This document shows positions 44,347 to 54,109 of a stretch of 64,000 bases of DNA, one piece after another; position 1 is the stretch's first letter; each line of letters opens with the position of its first letter. The DNA is from Caenorhabditis elegans. Its lineage: Eukaryota; Nematoda; Chromadorea; Rhabditida; Rhabditidae. The notes beneath the pieces are model-generated. The model ran no database searches and was not told the origin of the DNA. It worked only from the letters and a program-made list of their open reading frames with translations. Both the position numbers and the translations under genes were made by a program. Location of the stretch: contig NC_003283.11 of the NCBI RefSeq assembly GCF_000002985.6, forward strand, positions 2,046,001-2,110,000, given 5' to 3'.

Positions 44347-44616
44347 CACTCAAAATAATAAAACTGCGTTGCGTGTACGACCAAATAGGCCCCGCCTTTT
44401 AATCGTCCACTCACGGGAAAAAGGCAAAAATATGGGAGGGGGGGGACAGCTCGCCACGCCAACAGTGAGAAAAATAGTGTGGTGCGCGGACCTCGAATGA
44501 TGTCGGCTGCTGATATTGGCTACACCAGCCGCTTTTTGCCTTTTCCCCGTGAGTGAACGAGAAAAAGGCGGGGCCTATTTTGGCGTACACGCAACGCAGT
44601 TTTATTATTTTGAGTG
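44347..44616. mobile_element. 270-bp TA-flanked MITE
   Basis: Terminal inverted repeats of about 55 bp: CACTCAAAATAATAAAACTG at the left and CAGTTTTATTATTTTGAGTG at the right, flanked by TA on both sides (Tc1/mariner-type target). Inside is a TGTCGGCTGCTGATATTGG word. It ends about 65 bp upstream of the zinc-finger gene start. Confidence 0.88.
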
Positions 44617-44680
44617 TAAATTGATGTAAAATTCTAAAATTTTTCTTCAAAATGTCCTCTTCTTTCAGAAAATCAGCTTC

Positions 44681-45615
44681 ATGGATACTTCCGATCACAA
44701 GCCCCTTATCGACCGCTTCGAAACGGAATTCGCTGAAAAATCGTCACTGCTTCGCAAAGAAGAAAGCGAGCTTAAGCGGCCGGATCTCAGAGGTGAGTTT
44801 TATTTTATTTTTTTTTGTAATTAAAAAAAAACATTAATTTTTCCATTTTTCAGGCGATTTCCTCTGCTTGTCCTGCGGCCAAAACTTCAAGCACGGCGCT
44901 TCTCTCAACCGCCATCGTAAACTGGTGCATAGCGACGAGTACACCTGCATGCTGTGCGCCCGTAAGCTCTACCTGAAGGAGACCGTCCGTGATCACATGA
45001 GAAATGAGCACTACTTGGGTCAAGTATACACCTGCGGATGCTGTAACTGGACGTTTTCCAACAAAAAAGCCCTCACCGAACACGCAAAGGCCATACAGGA
45101 AACCGGAGCTCCAGGAGACGCCAACCCGATTGCGAAATCCGGCAATTCACCGGGATCACTGCTGAAATCGCCAATTCAAAGAGCCGGCTTCAAGCTTAAT
45201 CGTCTTTTGAACAAGTCTCTGTCGCCGTCGACTTCCAATTCAACAACGTCCTCATCTTCCCGCGACGCTTCAGGATCGCCCCAACCGGAGCTGGAGCTGA
45301 AGCTGGAGCCAGAGCCAGAGCCAGAGCCCAATGAAGAAGCTCTCGAGTACAAAAGATTCTTCAACAATGCAGTCGACACAATTCTACAGAGAAATTTTTT
45401 CACCGATCAGCAGATCACTGAAGTCGACACATGGGTCATAATCATCGAAAGTGCGAATGCTCTTGCGACGGCGCTTCAGAGCTACAAGAAAGCTCAGCAG
45501 GTAGCTAATTAAAACATTTTTTTTAAAGATAAATTTTCAAAAAATAATTTTTCAGATCCAGCCAGCCGAGCCAGCCATGATCCCAGAAAAGCGCATCAAG
45601 CCGGAAATTGAGTAA
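44681..45615 (+). CDS. C2H2 zinc-finger protein with two intact fingers
   Basis: Predicted 272 aa, exons 44681-44792, 44854-45500, 45556-45615. Finger 1: C42, C45, H58, H63. Finger 2: C69, C72, H85, H90. A third finger begins at C98/C101 with H114 but lacks the last histidine. Downstream is a Ser/Thr-rich linker, an acidic ELELKLEPEPEPEP stretch (about 190-205) and a C-terminal helix-rich part. I chose the ATG at 44681, not the in-frame-unrelated ATG at 44652, because TTCTTTCAG at 44660-44668 looks like a spliced-leader acceptor between them and only this start leads into the fingers. Probably a nuclear DNA- or RNA-binding factor; targets unknown. Confidence 0.9.
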
Positions 45616-45752
45616 TCGTTGATGTTCGAGTGTCTTCATTATGTTTATAGTTCTACCTCACTGCTCACTTTTTGATTTTCATGTTATGTTAATTTACATT
45701 TTCAATTTTCGATAAGCTTTAATACATTATTTTGATTAAAAAAAAGATCCAA

Positions 45753-48700
45753 TTACTGATAGCATCCAATCTCATCACTAAAGAATGCATCACTCGCCCA
45801 ATGGAATGTGATTGGAAACATGGGCGGCCCGGAGTGATACGTGGCATCTGAATGGGTACACGGCATCGCTTCTCGTTGTGAAAGCTCACAATCAAAAGCA
45901 TTTACACACGTGGATTCTGCAGAAAGAAGGCCGGCGTCTCGAATGTGATAAAATGATTGATTATAGCACTGGAATACGATGTTCGTATAAAAATCATCTT
46001 TGGGCAGAGAGGAGGTTAAGCTGGTGAATTCTGGCTGGGAAATTGTGCTGAAATTTTTTAAAATTTGAACTTTTGAAATTGTGGTTCCCGGTCCTGACAC
46101 GACACATTTTTGTTGAATGCAAGTGTGTGCCTTTAATGAGTACTGTAACTTTAAACTCGGGTTGCTGCGTAAGGTATGAAATATCGATAAAAAAACCAGA
46201 GTTTTTGAAAATACAGTACTCTTCAAAGGCGCACACCGCATTTACAAAAACTGGTCGTGTCGAGACCGGGTACCGTGTTTTTCTTTGTTAAAATTTGCGA
46301 AAACTCGCGTATGGCTTATAAAAAGTGGTTTTTTTTCTAAATTTTTTTCACAATGATTTGAGTTTTGTCACGTATTGGCGGCGGAATTAGCACGGATTTC
46401 TGGCTTCCCTCATAAATTGAAATGGAAGAGTTTTCCGAACTAGGCCATTTTGACTCGGCCATATCTGGGGTTGATTTACGGCGCGTTGCGTGTCGCGTCG
46501 CGGCTCGTTTTTAGTTGTAAAACTAAATGTATTTGTCCGTGTGGAGTAAACGACTTTCCCACGCGTTGTCCGGCAGGCGATTGTCAATGGAGCGCGAAAA
46601 ATTCAACGAGGAAGGCCCCGTGAACTAGGTATGTCGAAAAAATGAATATCTAATTTGAATTTTTTTCACCAATTTAGGTTTGAAAATTATCAAAAATTAT
46701 TTTTTAAAAATGCATGAATACACGTAAAAATTGGCTGAAAATGTTTGCACTTACGATTCTGCCGCTAATACCCAACGAGACCCAAATTATGAGGCTGAGC
46801 ACATTATCTTGCGTGCTCATATTATTACAGGAACACTGAATTCTGAGAATGCGTATTGCGCAACATATTTGACGAGCAAAATATCTCGAAGCGAAAACTA
46901 CAGTAATTATTTAAATGAATACTGTATCGCTGTTGTCGATTTACGGGCTCGTTCTTCGTATTATTTTCTCAATCTTTTGCATAACTTTAATATTCCAAAA
47001 ATAAATGATTTCATTTCGTAAATCGAGCCGGCAGCCCGTAAATCGACACAACCATAATAACACGTGGTGCCAGAGTGTCTCATTTTGGCTTGATCTACTT
47101 AGCTCTACAAAAATTGCGGCAGAGTTTTCAACTGCTTTCGCATGGTTAAGAACGTGCTGACGTCTCATTTTTGGGCAAAAATTTCCCGCATTTTTTGTAG
47201 ATCAAACCGTGATGGGACAGCCTGGCACCACGTGTAAGAAGTAATAGGTCTAAAAATTCAAACCTCAAAAAATCCTCATCGATCTCCTTCAAATGTCTTT
47301 CACTAATCAACTCAGTAATATTATCTCCTGGATTAATCGGTATAACTCCTTCCCGAACATTACTTGAGTTTACGAAAACCATGTGTTTCAAATGAAATAT
47401 TCCATTATTATATATGTACTTCATTTTTCGATAAATAGGTTTCCTCTGCTTTTTTGTCAAATAAATTGGACGATCATCCGAGTTAAGTGAATAATGAGAC
47501 CACGTAGAATTCAATCTCTCCGGGCGGAAGAACGACTTTCCTTCGTCTTTTGTTTTCAGTCGTTTTGAATTTTTAATCATTGAACTTATGTTTAGAGTCT
47601 TCTTAGAGTCCAGTACCGAAGTTTTTATAGTTTTATAGTCAAATTTGTCATAGTGAAGTGCACTAATCTCCCAGCTTCCGGCATATTCTCTCTCGAACTC
47701 CTCGTAGTAAGAGTTGGCATTTGTTGGAATAAGTATATCATCCATGTCAAGAACTCCAATAAAGCTTACAGCCTCCTTATACATGAGAATACAATCAGTG
47801 TGCGCAGCCGCCTGATTTCTGAGCTCCACGTTACGATTTGGCTCCAAATATGGTTCATCTGTGGTAGAGAACTTAATTGTGAGCCAAGGTTCAATGGATA
47901 CAAGCCCCAGCTTTTCATGTTCCTTGAGCAAGTTGAAGTAGGACTCTACCATAGATACCACGTACAGTTGTAGATGAGCTCCGTATCTGAAAATTTGATT
48001 TTTGACATAAAAATTTGCAATTCTAGTGTAACCGCTTCGAAACATGCAGCTGCACCAGAAAAGTCTGCCACTGCTCTGCAGCAAATTGTGGGGCTATACA
48101 GAAAACCACTGGTTTTGGCGCTGAATATTTCGGACGTTTTACTGGTACCTATAACTTGTTGTACTGAAATTATATATAATAAATATTCTTAACCTCTACT
48201 AAAACTCCATCGGACTCAATTTCCAGCTTCTCCATGTCTTCCAGCAAGTTTGCGTGGGCAGTGACAAGAGAATAGTCACACCGAGTATGAAGGCCATGCT
48301 CCCTGAAAAGCTGAGCCATTATGTGGGCGGAGCTTATTATCTCGGCATTTGGCTCTAGCTTCTTGCCCAAAGTTGGCCCAAAAAATAGTAACTTGGATTA
48401 GAAGCTAGCTAAACTTAGGCAAAACCTGGATTTAGGCTGCACCAAATTTAACCCAAGTTTCAACCAACTCTTGACAAACTTTGGCCCAAACTTTTCTTGT
48501 TTCGTCTCAAACTTGGGCCAAAGTTTGGCAAGAGTTGGGTGAAACTTGGGTTAAACTTTGGTAAAGCCTAAATCCAAGTTTTGCAAAAGTTTTGCCTAAC
48601 TTTGGCCCAAGTTTACCCAGCTTCTGATCCAAGTTAATATTTTTGGGCCAAACTTGGGCAAGAAGCTAGAGCCAAATGCCGATATCGAGTATATTCGGAG

Positions 48701-49282
48701 GCCTAGGCCGCCTTGTAGGCTCGTAGGCAGGTAGAGACTCACGTAGTCAAAGTTGCCTGTTGCATCCATTTATCCGTTTTATTGGTTCCAATTAAATTTA
48801 TTTTAAGATTTGTAATATTCGATACCGTTCTTTTATTCATTGTTGTCACCATTGCGATCGCATTTTTTCCGAGACTGAAAAAGAAACAAACGTTATTTTC
48901 TAATAAAACTGAAACAAAAACTTACGACTTGGAACTCGGATAGTAGTATGCAGAATGAATAAACGTATGCGTGCTTTGTAGAATGGAAATTTCAGGTCTG
49001 AAAATCTATTGGCCGGGACAAAAAAGAAAACTCGGCCAGAAATCGGTGGCCGAGTTTTCTCCTTCCCTCGGCCATGTTGCGGACTCCGACAATAACTCAC
49101 TCTGGTGGCCCATCACTTGATAAAAATAGTAATGAAGAAAATATTATAATTACTGATAAAGCTAGTCCTAATTTCAAAGCTCGTAAAGGATGAAGCCTAT
49201 ATCGATATTTTGGTAGCTGTCTGAAGCTTACTGTAATTGGGAGGACATAGGGTTTTAAGTATTCGGAAGTTTGAAATTTCAT
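45753..49282 (-). CDS. GT92 (DUF23) type II membrane glycosyltransferase-like protein (GT92-2)
   Basis: Predicted 542 aa, seven exons: 49101-49282, 48926-48997, 48743-48874, 48194-48302, 48033-48148, 47264-47986, 45753-46047. A short cytoplasmic tail is followed by a membrane helix (about 41-56, ALKLGLALSVIIIFSSLLFL), so it is a Golgi-type type II protein. The catalytic region contains [24 protein letters not shown] and the D-M-D motif at 284-286, with the conserved [11 protein letters not shown] downstream; the C-terminus has a Cys-containing HSDATYHSG block. Introns hold a 350-bp palindrome and families A, B, C, D. Nearly identical in architecture to the gene at 57658-60076 (exons 72, 132, 109, 116 nt the same). 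Donor and acceptor sugars cannot be told from sequence. Confidence 0.9.
46085..46280. mobile_element. Family D palindrome, copy 6
   Basis: CCCGGTCCTGACACGACACA left, TCGTGTCGAGACCGGGTACC right; last intron of GT92-2. Confidence 0.75.
46391..46622. mobile_element. Family B element, copy 11
   Basis: CACGGATTTCTGGCTTCCCT to GAGGAAGGCCCCGTG; last intron of GT92-2. Confidence 0.8.
46829..47058. mobile_element. Family C palindrome, copy 5, right arm truncated
   Basis: CAGGAACACTGAATTCTGAG and GCAAAATATCTCGAAGCG on the left; the right arm stops at AATCGACACAACC, where family A copy 14 begins. Confidence 0.7.
47061..47234. mobile_element. Family A palindrome, copy 14
   Basis: CACGTGGTGCCAGAGTGTC and GACAGCCTGGCACCACGTG give perfect 8-bp ends; 30 bp from the donor of the large GT92-2 exon. 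Confidence 0.85.
48336..48690. repeat. ~350-bp palindrome of AACTTTGGCCCAA words
   Basis: GGCATTTGGCTCTAGCTTCT at the left is matched by AGAAGCTAGAGCCAAATGCC at the right, with many internal copies of AAACTTGGGC/GCCCAAGTTT. Fills the intron 48303-48742 of GT92-2; the right end borders a GTAGGCAGG tract. Confidence 0.85.
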
Positions 49283-50038
49283 GGGCAGGATAGAAGCAAA
49301 ATTTTGAAGCTGAATCTACATAACTATCAATTTTTGAACCTAGCGATCCCTATCTAGAAGACGAGACAAGGCCTAGGCGGCCTTTTTTTCAAAAAATTTA
49401 AAATCAGATATTTGGATCCTGTTCGGAACAAGCATAGCTCTGCAAAAAAAAAAATAAAAAAATATATACGGATAAAATCAAAGACAAAAGCTGTTGCACG
49501 TGAAATTCTATGTATTGCTTCGGTGTTTAGCAGCCGGCATTTACCGGGTTAGAAGCCATTTTCTAGCCGTGTTAAAGCAGCCGACATTTCAAGGGGTATG
49601 AAAAGTAACTCCTCCAATCAGAACGAGCGACGCTTCACGGGACCAATTTTTTTGCCGTATCGCTCAAAAAACATTTTCCGTTATCTCCCGGGTCAATAAT
49701 AATAATTGAGTCATTATTTTTTCCTCTTTATCAACGTCCCAAATAAATATAGCAGCCGACATTCCACGGAATCACCAAATTACTAGCTTCCGATCACAGA
49801 AAAGCAACCGACATCTCAAAGGTTCCACATATTATATTCTACTTGCTCTATCTTGAGCAGCCGACAATTTATGGGTGAAATTTTCTGCGAAACTATTCAG
49901 CTGACAACACATCCAAGGTTTATTCTTTAAACAGCAAGCAAAAGATCATTTTGTCCCCCGATTTTATTGCAATCGAGAATGTTGCAAGAAAGAGAAAACT
50001 AAACGTTCTTTATATCATAATTATTTTCCCGATCTCCA
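49283..50038. other. Upstream region of the first lectin gene with repeated GCAGCCGACAT motif
   Basis: Six copies of (A)GCAGCCGACATTT-(N)-CGGG-like words at about 49529, 49577, 49752, 49804, 49857 and 49897 lie in an otherwise plain AT-rich upstream region; the last two are the most degenerate. Confidence 0.7.
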
Positions 50039-50046
50039 TATAAAAA
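50039..50046 (+). promoter_or_regulatory. TATA box of lectin gene 1
   Basis: TATAAAAA 43 bp upstream of the ATG, within a ~120-bp block also conserved before lectin gene 2 (CCGATTTTATTGCAA, TTATTTTCCCGATC). Confidence 0.7.
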
Positions 50047-50081
50047 CCGAAGCCCCAAGATAATACAAAACATTTCGGAAC

Positions 50082-51228
50082 ATGCTAGTAGTTTTTCTGT
50101 TCTTGCTACTCTCTACCACCTACGGTATCGACTTTTCGGATTCATCCGAATCATGTGAAGATGGTGGACGGGGTGGTCACAATCACGGACGTCCACCAAG
50201 ACCACCAGGCAATGGTGGAGGTGGAAGAGTATGCGACGCCGGGTGGAAGTTCTTCTCGAGACCAAGTGGTGGATGGTGTATCAGGGTGGGCTACAGTAAC
50301 CCTTTGATATTCTACAATTTGTGATTCAGGTCTTCGCAGGCCGCCTCGGAAGAGATTCTGCAAACCAAGCATGCGCCACTCAGGGAGGAGTACTCTCAGG
50401 GATGCAGAATGTCGAAGAGATCAACTATATTGTTTGTAAGTTCTAATTTTTTTGTAAAACTTCTGTAACTACTGCAAAATTGCAGCCCAGTCTTTGAGCG
50501 TGATTTCCCCAGCAAGAAGTGGGGGCGTTTGGGTTGGAGCTCGACGCCGACCAGCTTGTATCAGCTCAGGAATCACTGCAACTTGTACAAAGACTAATAG
50601 CTTCTACTGGACTGACAACTCGGCTACTGGAATCAATGGAATGCTTTTCACGAATGGAGAGCCAAATAATGGGTTAGTCGAATGGGTTTTTAGTAAGGTT
50701 GCCTTTGTACGCCTTCGCACCTACCATCTTCCTACCTACGTGTCAGCCTGATGCGTTCAGGCAGATACGCGACAGGCAGGGATGTGGGCATGATTACCTA
50801 TTCCGAAAATTTTCAATTTTGGCAATTGCAGCTATGACAGAACAATATTGTACTGGCCTGTCTCGCCTAAGAGACCTGCCTACAAGACCGCCTACCGCCT
50901 AGTTTTTGTGGCGTTTAGTAGGCTTGCCACTATCCATTTGGGTAGACGTTGGTTGCTTTGTAGGCACGTAGGCATTCTCAAAATCTCAACTTTTCCGTTT
51001 TTCAGAGGGGTAAAATTGGATCAGGATTGTGCACTGCTTACTGTAGCCAGCACCCCGGTGGTTTTCAACAAATTCAGAACTGGACAAATGGATGATGTTC
51101 CGTAAGTTCTTGTTAGTCGGCATTACCAACTTGGCCATTTAACTTACAGATGCACGTGGCAGGATCCTACCCCAACCGCCGACAAGGCCAACAAAGGGTA
51201 TGTGTGCGGAAAGAAGGCGAGAAGATGA
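50082..51228 (+). CDS. Secreted C-type lectin domain protein, copy 1
   Basis: Predicted 223 aa, exons 50082-50285, 50330-50435, 50486-50672, 51006-51101, 51150-51228. Signal peptide 1-15 (MLVVFLFLLLSTTYG), a Gly/Pro/His-rich linker (about 26-49), then a single C-type lectin-like domain from C51. It carries an EPN-type sugar motif (GEPNNG) at the end of exon 3, but the usual WND partner reads MDD (QMDDVPC), so calcium-dependent binding is uncertain. Ends CGKKARR. Intron 3 is rich in GTAGGCAGG-type words. AATAAA at 51249. It is one half of a tandem duplication with 51953-53111. I recall clec-207/clec-208 at this locus but cannot assign order. Confidence 0.93.
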
Positions 51229-51489
51229 TCTGTATAACTTTTTTTAAAAATAAAAATTCTGTATTTTATAATGTGGTGTATTACTATCATATAATGCTAG
51301 CAATCCGGATCGAAATTGAGAATTTTAACGAAAATTTGTTGTTTAAAAAAACTTGTATACAGTTGTGCAAAATAAAAACTTTCAATGAATAATAAAAACT
51401 TTCGTGAACTTCGAAATACAAAACAAAAATAACGGCTACGAATCACTACAGATTTCCCTTATTTCTGGAAGTTTCAAAAATTTGTTAAA

Positions 51490-51697
51490 ATGCATGAAAT
51501 TGTGTTGCTTTTTAAGGTAAGCCAAGTTTCAGATTTCCCCAGCTTTCAAGCCATTAAAAAATTTTCAGATAATCTTCCAAATTCTTCCACTTCTTCCGGT
51601 CCTTTTCATGTTCAAGAAATCAAAGCCAGGTGGGGCTAAGCCAGTTATGAATGCTCCGATAATAGCTTCACGGTCTTTTATACTGAACACGCGCTAA
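51490..51697 (+). CDS. Truncated copy of the small membrane-anchored protein
   Basis: Exons 51490-51516 and 51569-51697 encode 51 aa: the same start (M-EIVLLFK), hydrophobic segment (QILPLLPVLFM) and KKSKP-GAKPV as the full gene at 53359-54041, then a divergent tail ending in a stop, without the Ser-rich domain. It sits 1.87 kb before its full-length partner, matching the spacing of the lectin copies. It is either a short active protein or a decayed duplicate. Confidence 0.6.
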
Positions 51698-51910
51698 TTT
51701 CAGCAGCCGACAATTTACGGGTCTGTTTTATTCTATTCTGAGCAGGTGACATCTAACCGGTAAGTTTCTACCTAACTTTTTAGCTGTCACCATCTTGAAA
51801 CAGCAAACAAACAATCATTTGTCCTCCGATTTTATTGCAACAAACCGCACTTGGTTGCAGGGAAGCGGAAGCTAAACTCCTTTTTTTTATTATTATTTTC
51901 CCGATCACCA
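51698..51910. other. Upstream region of lectin gene 2
   Basis: Two GCAGCCGACA-type motifs (51703 and 51742) and the promoter block shared with lectin gene 1 (CCTCCGATTTTATTGCAAC). Confidence 0.65.
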
Positions 51911-51917
51911 TATAAAA
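51911..51917 (+). promoter_or_regulatory. TATA box of lectin gene 2
   Basis: TATAAAA 42 bp upstream of the ATG. Confidence 0.7.
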
Positions 51918-51952
51918 CCCAAAACTCCACGCGTTACGAAACATTTTGAAAC

Positions 51953-53111
51953 ATGCTAGTTGTTTTCCTGTTCGTGCTACTCTCTACCACCTATGGTATC
52001 GACTTTTCGGATTCTTCCGAATCATGTGAAGATGGTGGACGGGGTGGCCACAATCACGGACGTCCACCAAGACCACCAGGCAATGGTGGAGGTGGAAGAG
52101 TATGCGACGCCGGGTGGAAGTTCTTCTCGAGACCAAGTGGTGGATGGTGTATTAGGGTAGGTTACAGTAACCCTATGATATTCTACAATTGTGATTCAGG
52201 TCTTCGCAGGCCGCCTTGGTAGAGATTCTGCAAACCAAGTATGCGCCACCCACGGAGGAGTACTCTCAGGGATGCAGAATGTCGAAGAGATCAACTATAT
52301 CGTTTGTGAGTTTTGGCTTTTTTTGAGTAAAACTTAAAACTTCTGAAACCACAGCGAAATTTCAGCCCAGTCTGTGAGATTGATTTCCCCAGAAGTCAGT
52401 GGTGGCGTTTGGGTAGGAGCTCGACGCCGACCAGCTTGCATCAGCTCAGGGATCACTGCAACTTGTACGAAGACCAACAGTTTCTACTGGACTGACATCT
52501 CGGCTACTGGAATCAATGGAATGCTTTTCACGGATGGAGAGCCAAATAATGGGTAAGTCAGATGGGTTTCGGTATGGGTGCCTTCGTAGGCAGGCACGTC
52601 TTCTCTGCCTCGTAATAAATTAGGCTTGACAGGAAGGCACGTCTTCCTACATACGGCCTGATACCAGCCTGATGCGTTCAGGCCAATAGAGTGGCATGCA
52701 CGTGGGCATGATTACCGATTACGAAAACGTTCAATTTTGGCAATTGCCGATATGACCGAAAAATATTGTACCCGCCTATCTCCTGCCTGCCTGCCTGCAT
52801 AACGGCCTACCGCCTATTTTGCAGATAGGCGTTGGTTGCCTTGTAGGCAAGCACGCATTCTATAAATCTAAACTTTTCCATTTTTTAGAGCTGCTGCATT
52901 GGATCAGGATTGTGCATTGCTTACGGTTGCCAGCACCCCGTTGGTTATGAACGCTTTCAGAACTGGTCAAATGGATGATGTTCCGTAAGTTCTTGTTGGT
53001 AGACACAACCAGCAGGGCAACCTAATTTCCAGATGCACATGGCAGGATCCTCGCCCATCCTCCGATAAGGCTAACAAGGGATATGTGTGCGGAAAGAAAG
53101 CGAGAAGATGA
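51953..53111 (+). CDS. Secreted C-type lectin domain protein, copy 2
   Basis: Predicted 223 aa, exons 51953-52156, 52200-52305, 52366-52552, 52889-52984, 53033-53111: exon lengths identical to copy 1. The first exon is almost unchanged at protein level; differences cluster in exons 2-5 (for example ACATQGG to VCATHGG, SARSGGV to SEVSGGV). EPN is kept and the WND-equivalent again reads MDD. AATAAA at 53136. Confidence 0.93.
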
Positions 53112-53358
53112 TCTGTATAACTTTTTATTTTGTTGAATAAAAAATTTTGTATCGGAAAACTTGCTCAACCAAAAAATTTGAAAATTAAAAAATTTAATAG
53201 TTTTCACGAGAAACGTGATGGGAAAAACTTGCATTAAACTTGCACAAATAATACAGTTGGAAAAATAACTCAACGTGAACTTATAAATACAAAATAAATA
53301 ACATCCACGAATCACTACAGATTTCACTCATTTCCTGAAGTTTCACAAACTTGTTAAA

Positions 53359-54041
53359 ATGTATGAAATTGTGTTGCTTTTCAAGGTGAGTCGAGTTTCA
53401 GATTTCCCAAGCCTTCAAGCCATTCAAACAATTTTCAGATAATCCTCCAAATTCTGCCACTTGTTCCCGTCCTTTTCATGTGCAAGAAATCAAAGCCAAG
53501 TGGGGCTAAGCCAGTCGCGGATACTCCGCCAGCAGCAATGATTGCTCCACGTTCTCGTACACCGTCGCCAGGAGCCGGCAAGCGTTCAGTGCCACGCGAT
53601 GGAGTTTCATCGTCAGTTTCTAGCTCGACGGTCTCTAAGAACGAGCCAGCGAAGAAAAGCCCCAACAATCGTGGCATGTCGCAGACTCAGGAGGTATGTA
53701 TTTGTAAAATTTTCTCGAGTTTTTGATGTCGCCCGCGAGTCAGAAAGTCTCATTCCGCTTTGATCTACGAAAAATGCGGGAGAAGAGACGCAGACATCTC
53801 AACTGGTTTTGCATGGTTAAGAATGAAAAAATTCCCGCATTTTTTGTAGATCAAATCGCGATGAGGCTTTCTGACACCACGTGGTCCGCGACTTGCTCGC
53901 TGTAGCCCCCTATTGCTCGGTGCTGGCATTTATCAAATTTTACAAACTTTTTAATAAACTTCCACATTTCAGGTCACTATCAACAATGGCTTTGAAATGG
54001 GCAAAGGGAGACAGAGCCCCGTCTTCAGTGTTATCGTTTAG
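53359..54041 (+). CDS. Small membrane-anchored Ser/Pro-rich basic protein
   Basis: Exons 53359-53385, 53439-53693, 53973-54041 give 116 aa. Residues 4-23 form an N-terminal hydrophobic anchor (VLLFKIILQILPLLPVLFM) followed by CKKSKP, then a Ser/Pro/Lys-rich low-complexity region with RTPSPGAGKRS and SSSVSSSTVSK, and a short hydrophobic C-terminus. No known domain recognised. AATAAA at 54057. Intron 2 holds family A copy 15. Always follows a lectin gene here, so it may share regulation with it. Confidence 0.75.
53738..53883. mobile_element. Family A palindrome, copy 15
   Basis: TTTGATCTACGAAAAATGCG and GCATTTTTTGTAGATCAAAT arms, right end CTGACACCACGTGG; shortened in the middle. Confidence 0.75.
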
Positions 54042-54109
54042 AAGTATACTAGCATCAATAAAACCGTTTCAAGCTCTTCATTTTTTTTTATATACAAAGC
54101 CTGATATCT

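Noticed and set aside
44652..44837. Alternative upstream ATG for the zinc-finger gene
   Set aside because: Frame does not lead to the zinc fingers and crosses the splice donor; a TTCTTTCAG acceptor lies between it and the chosen start.
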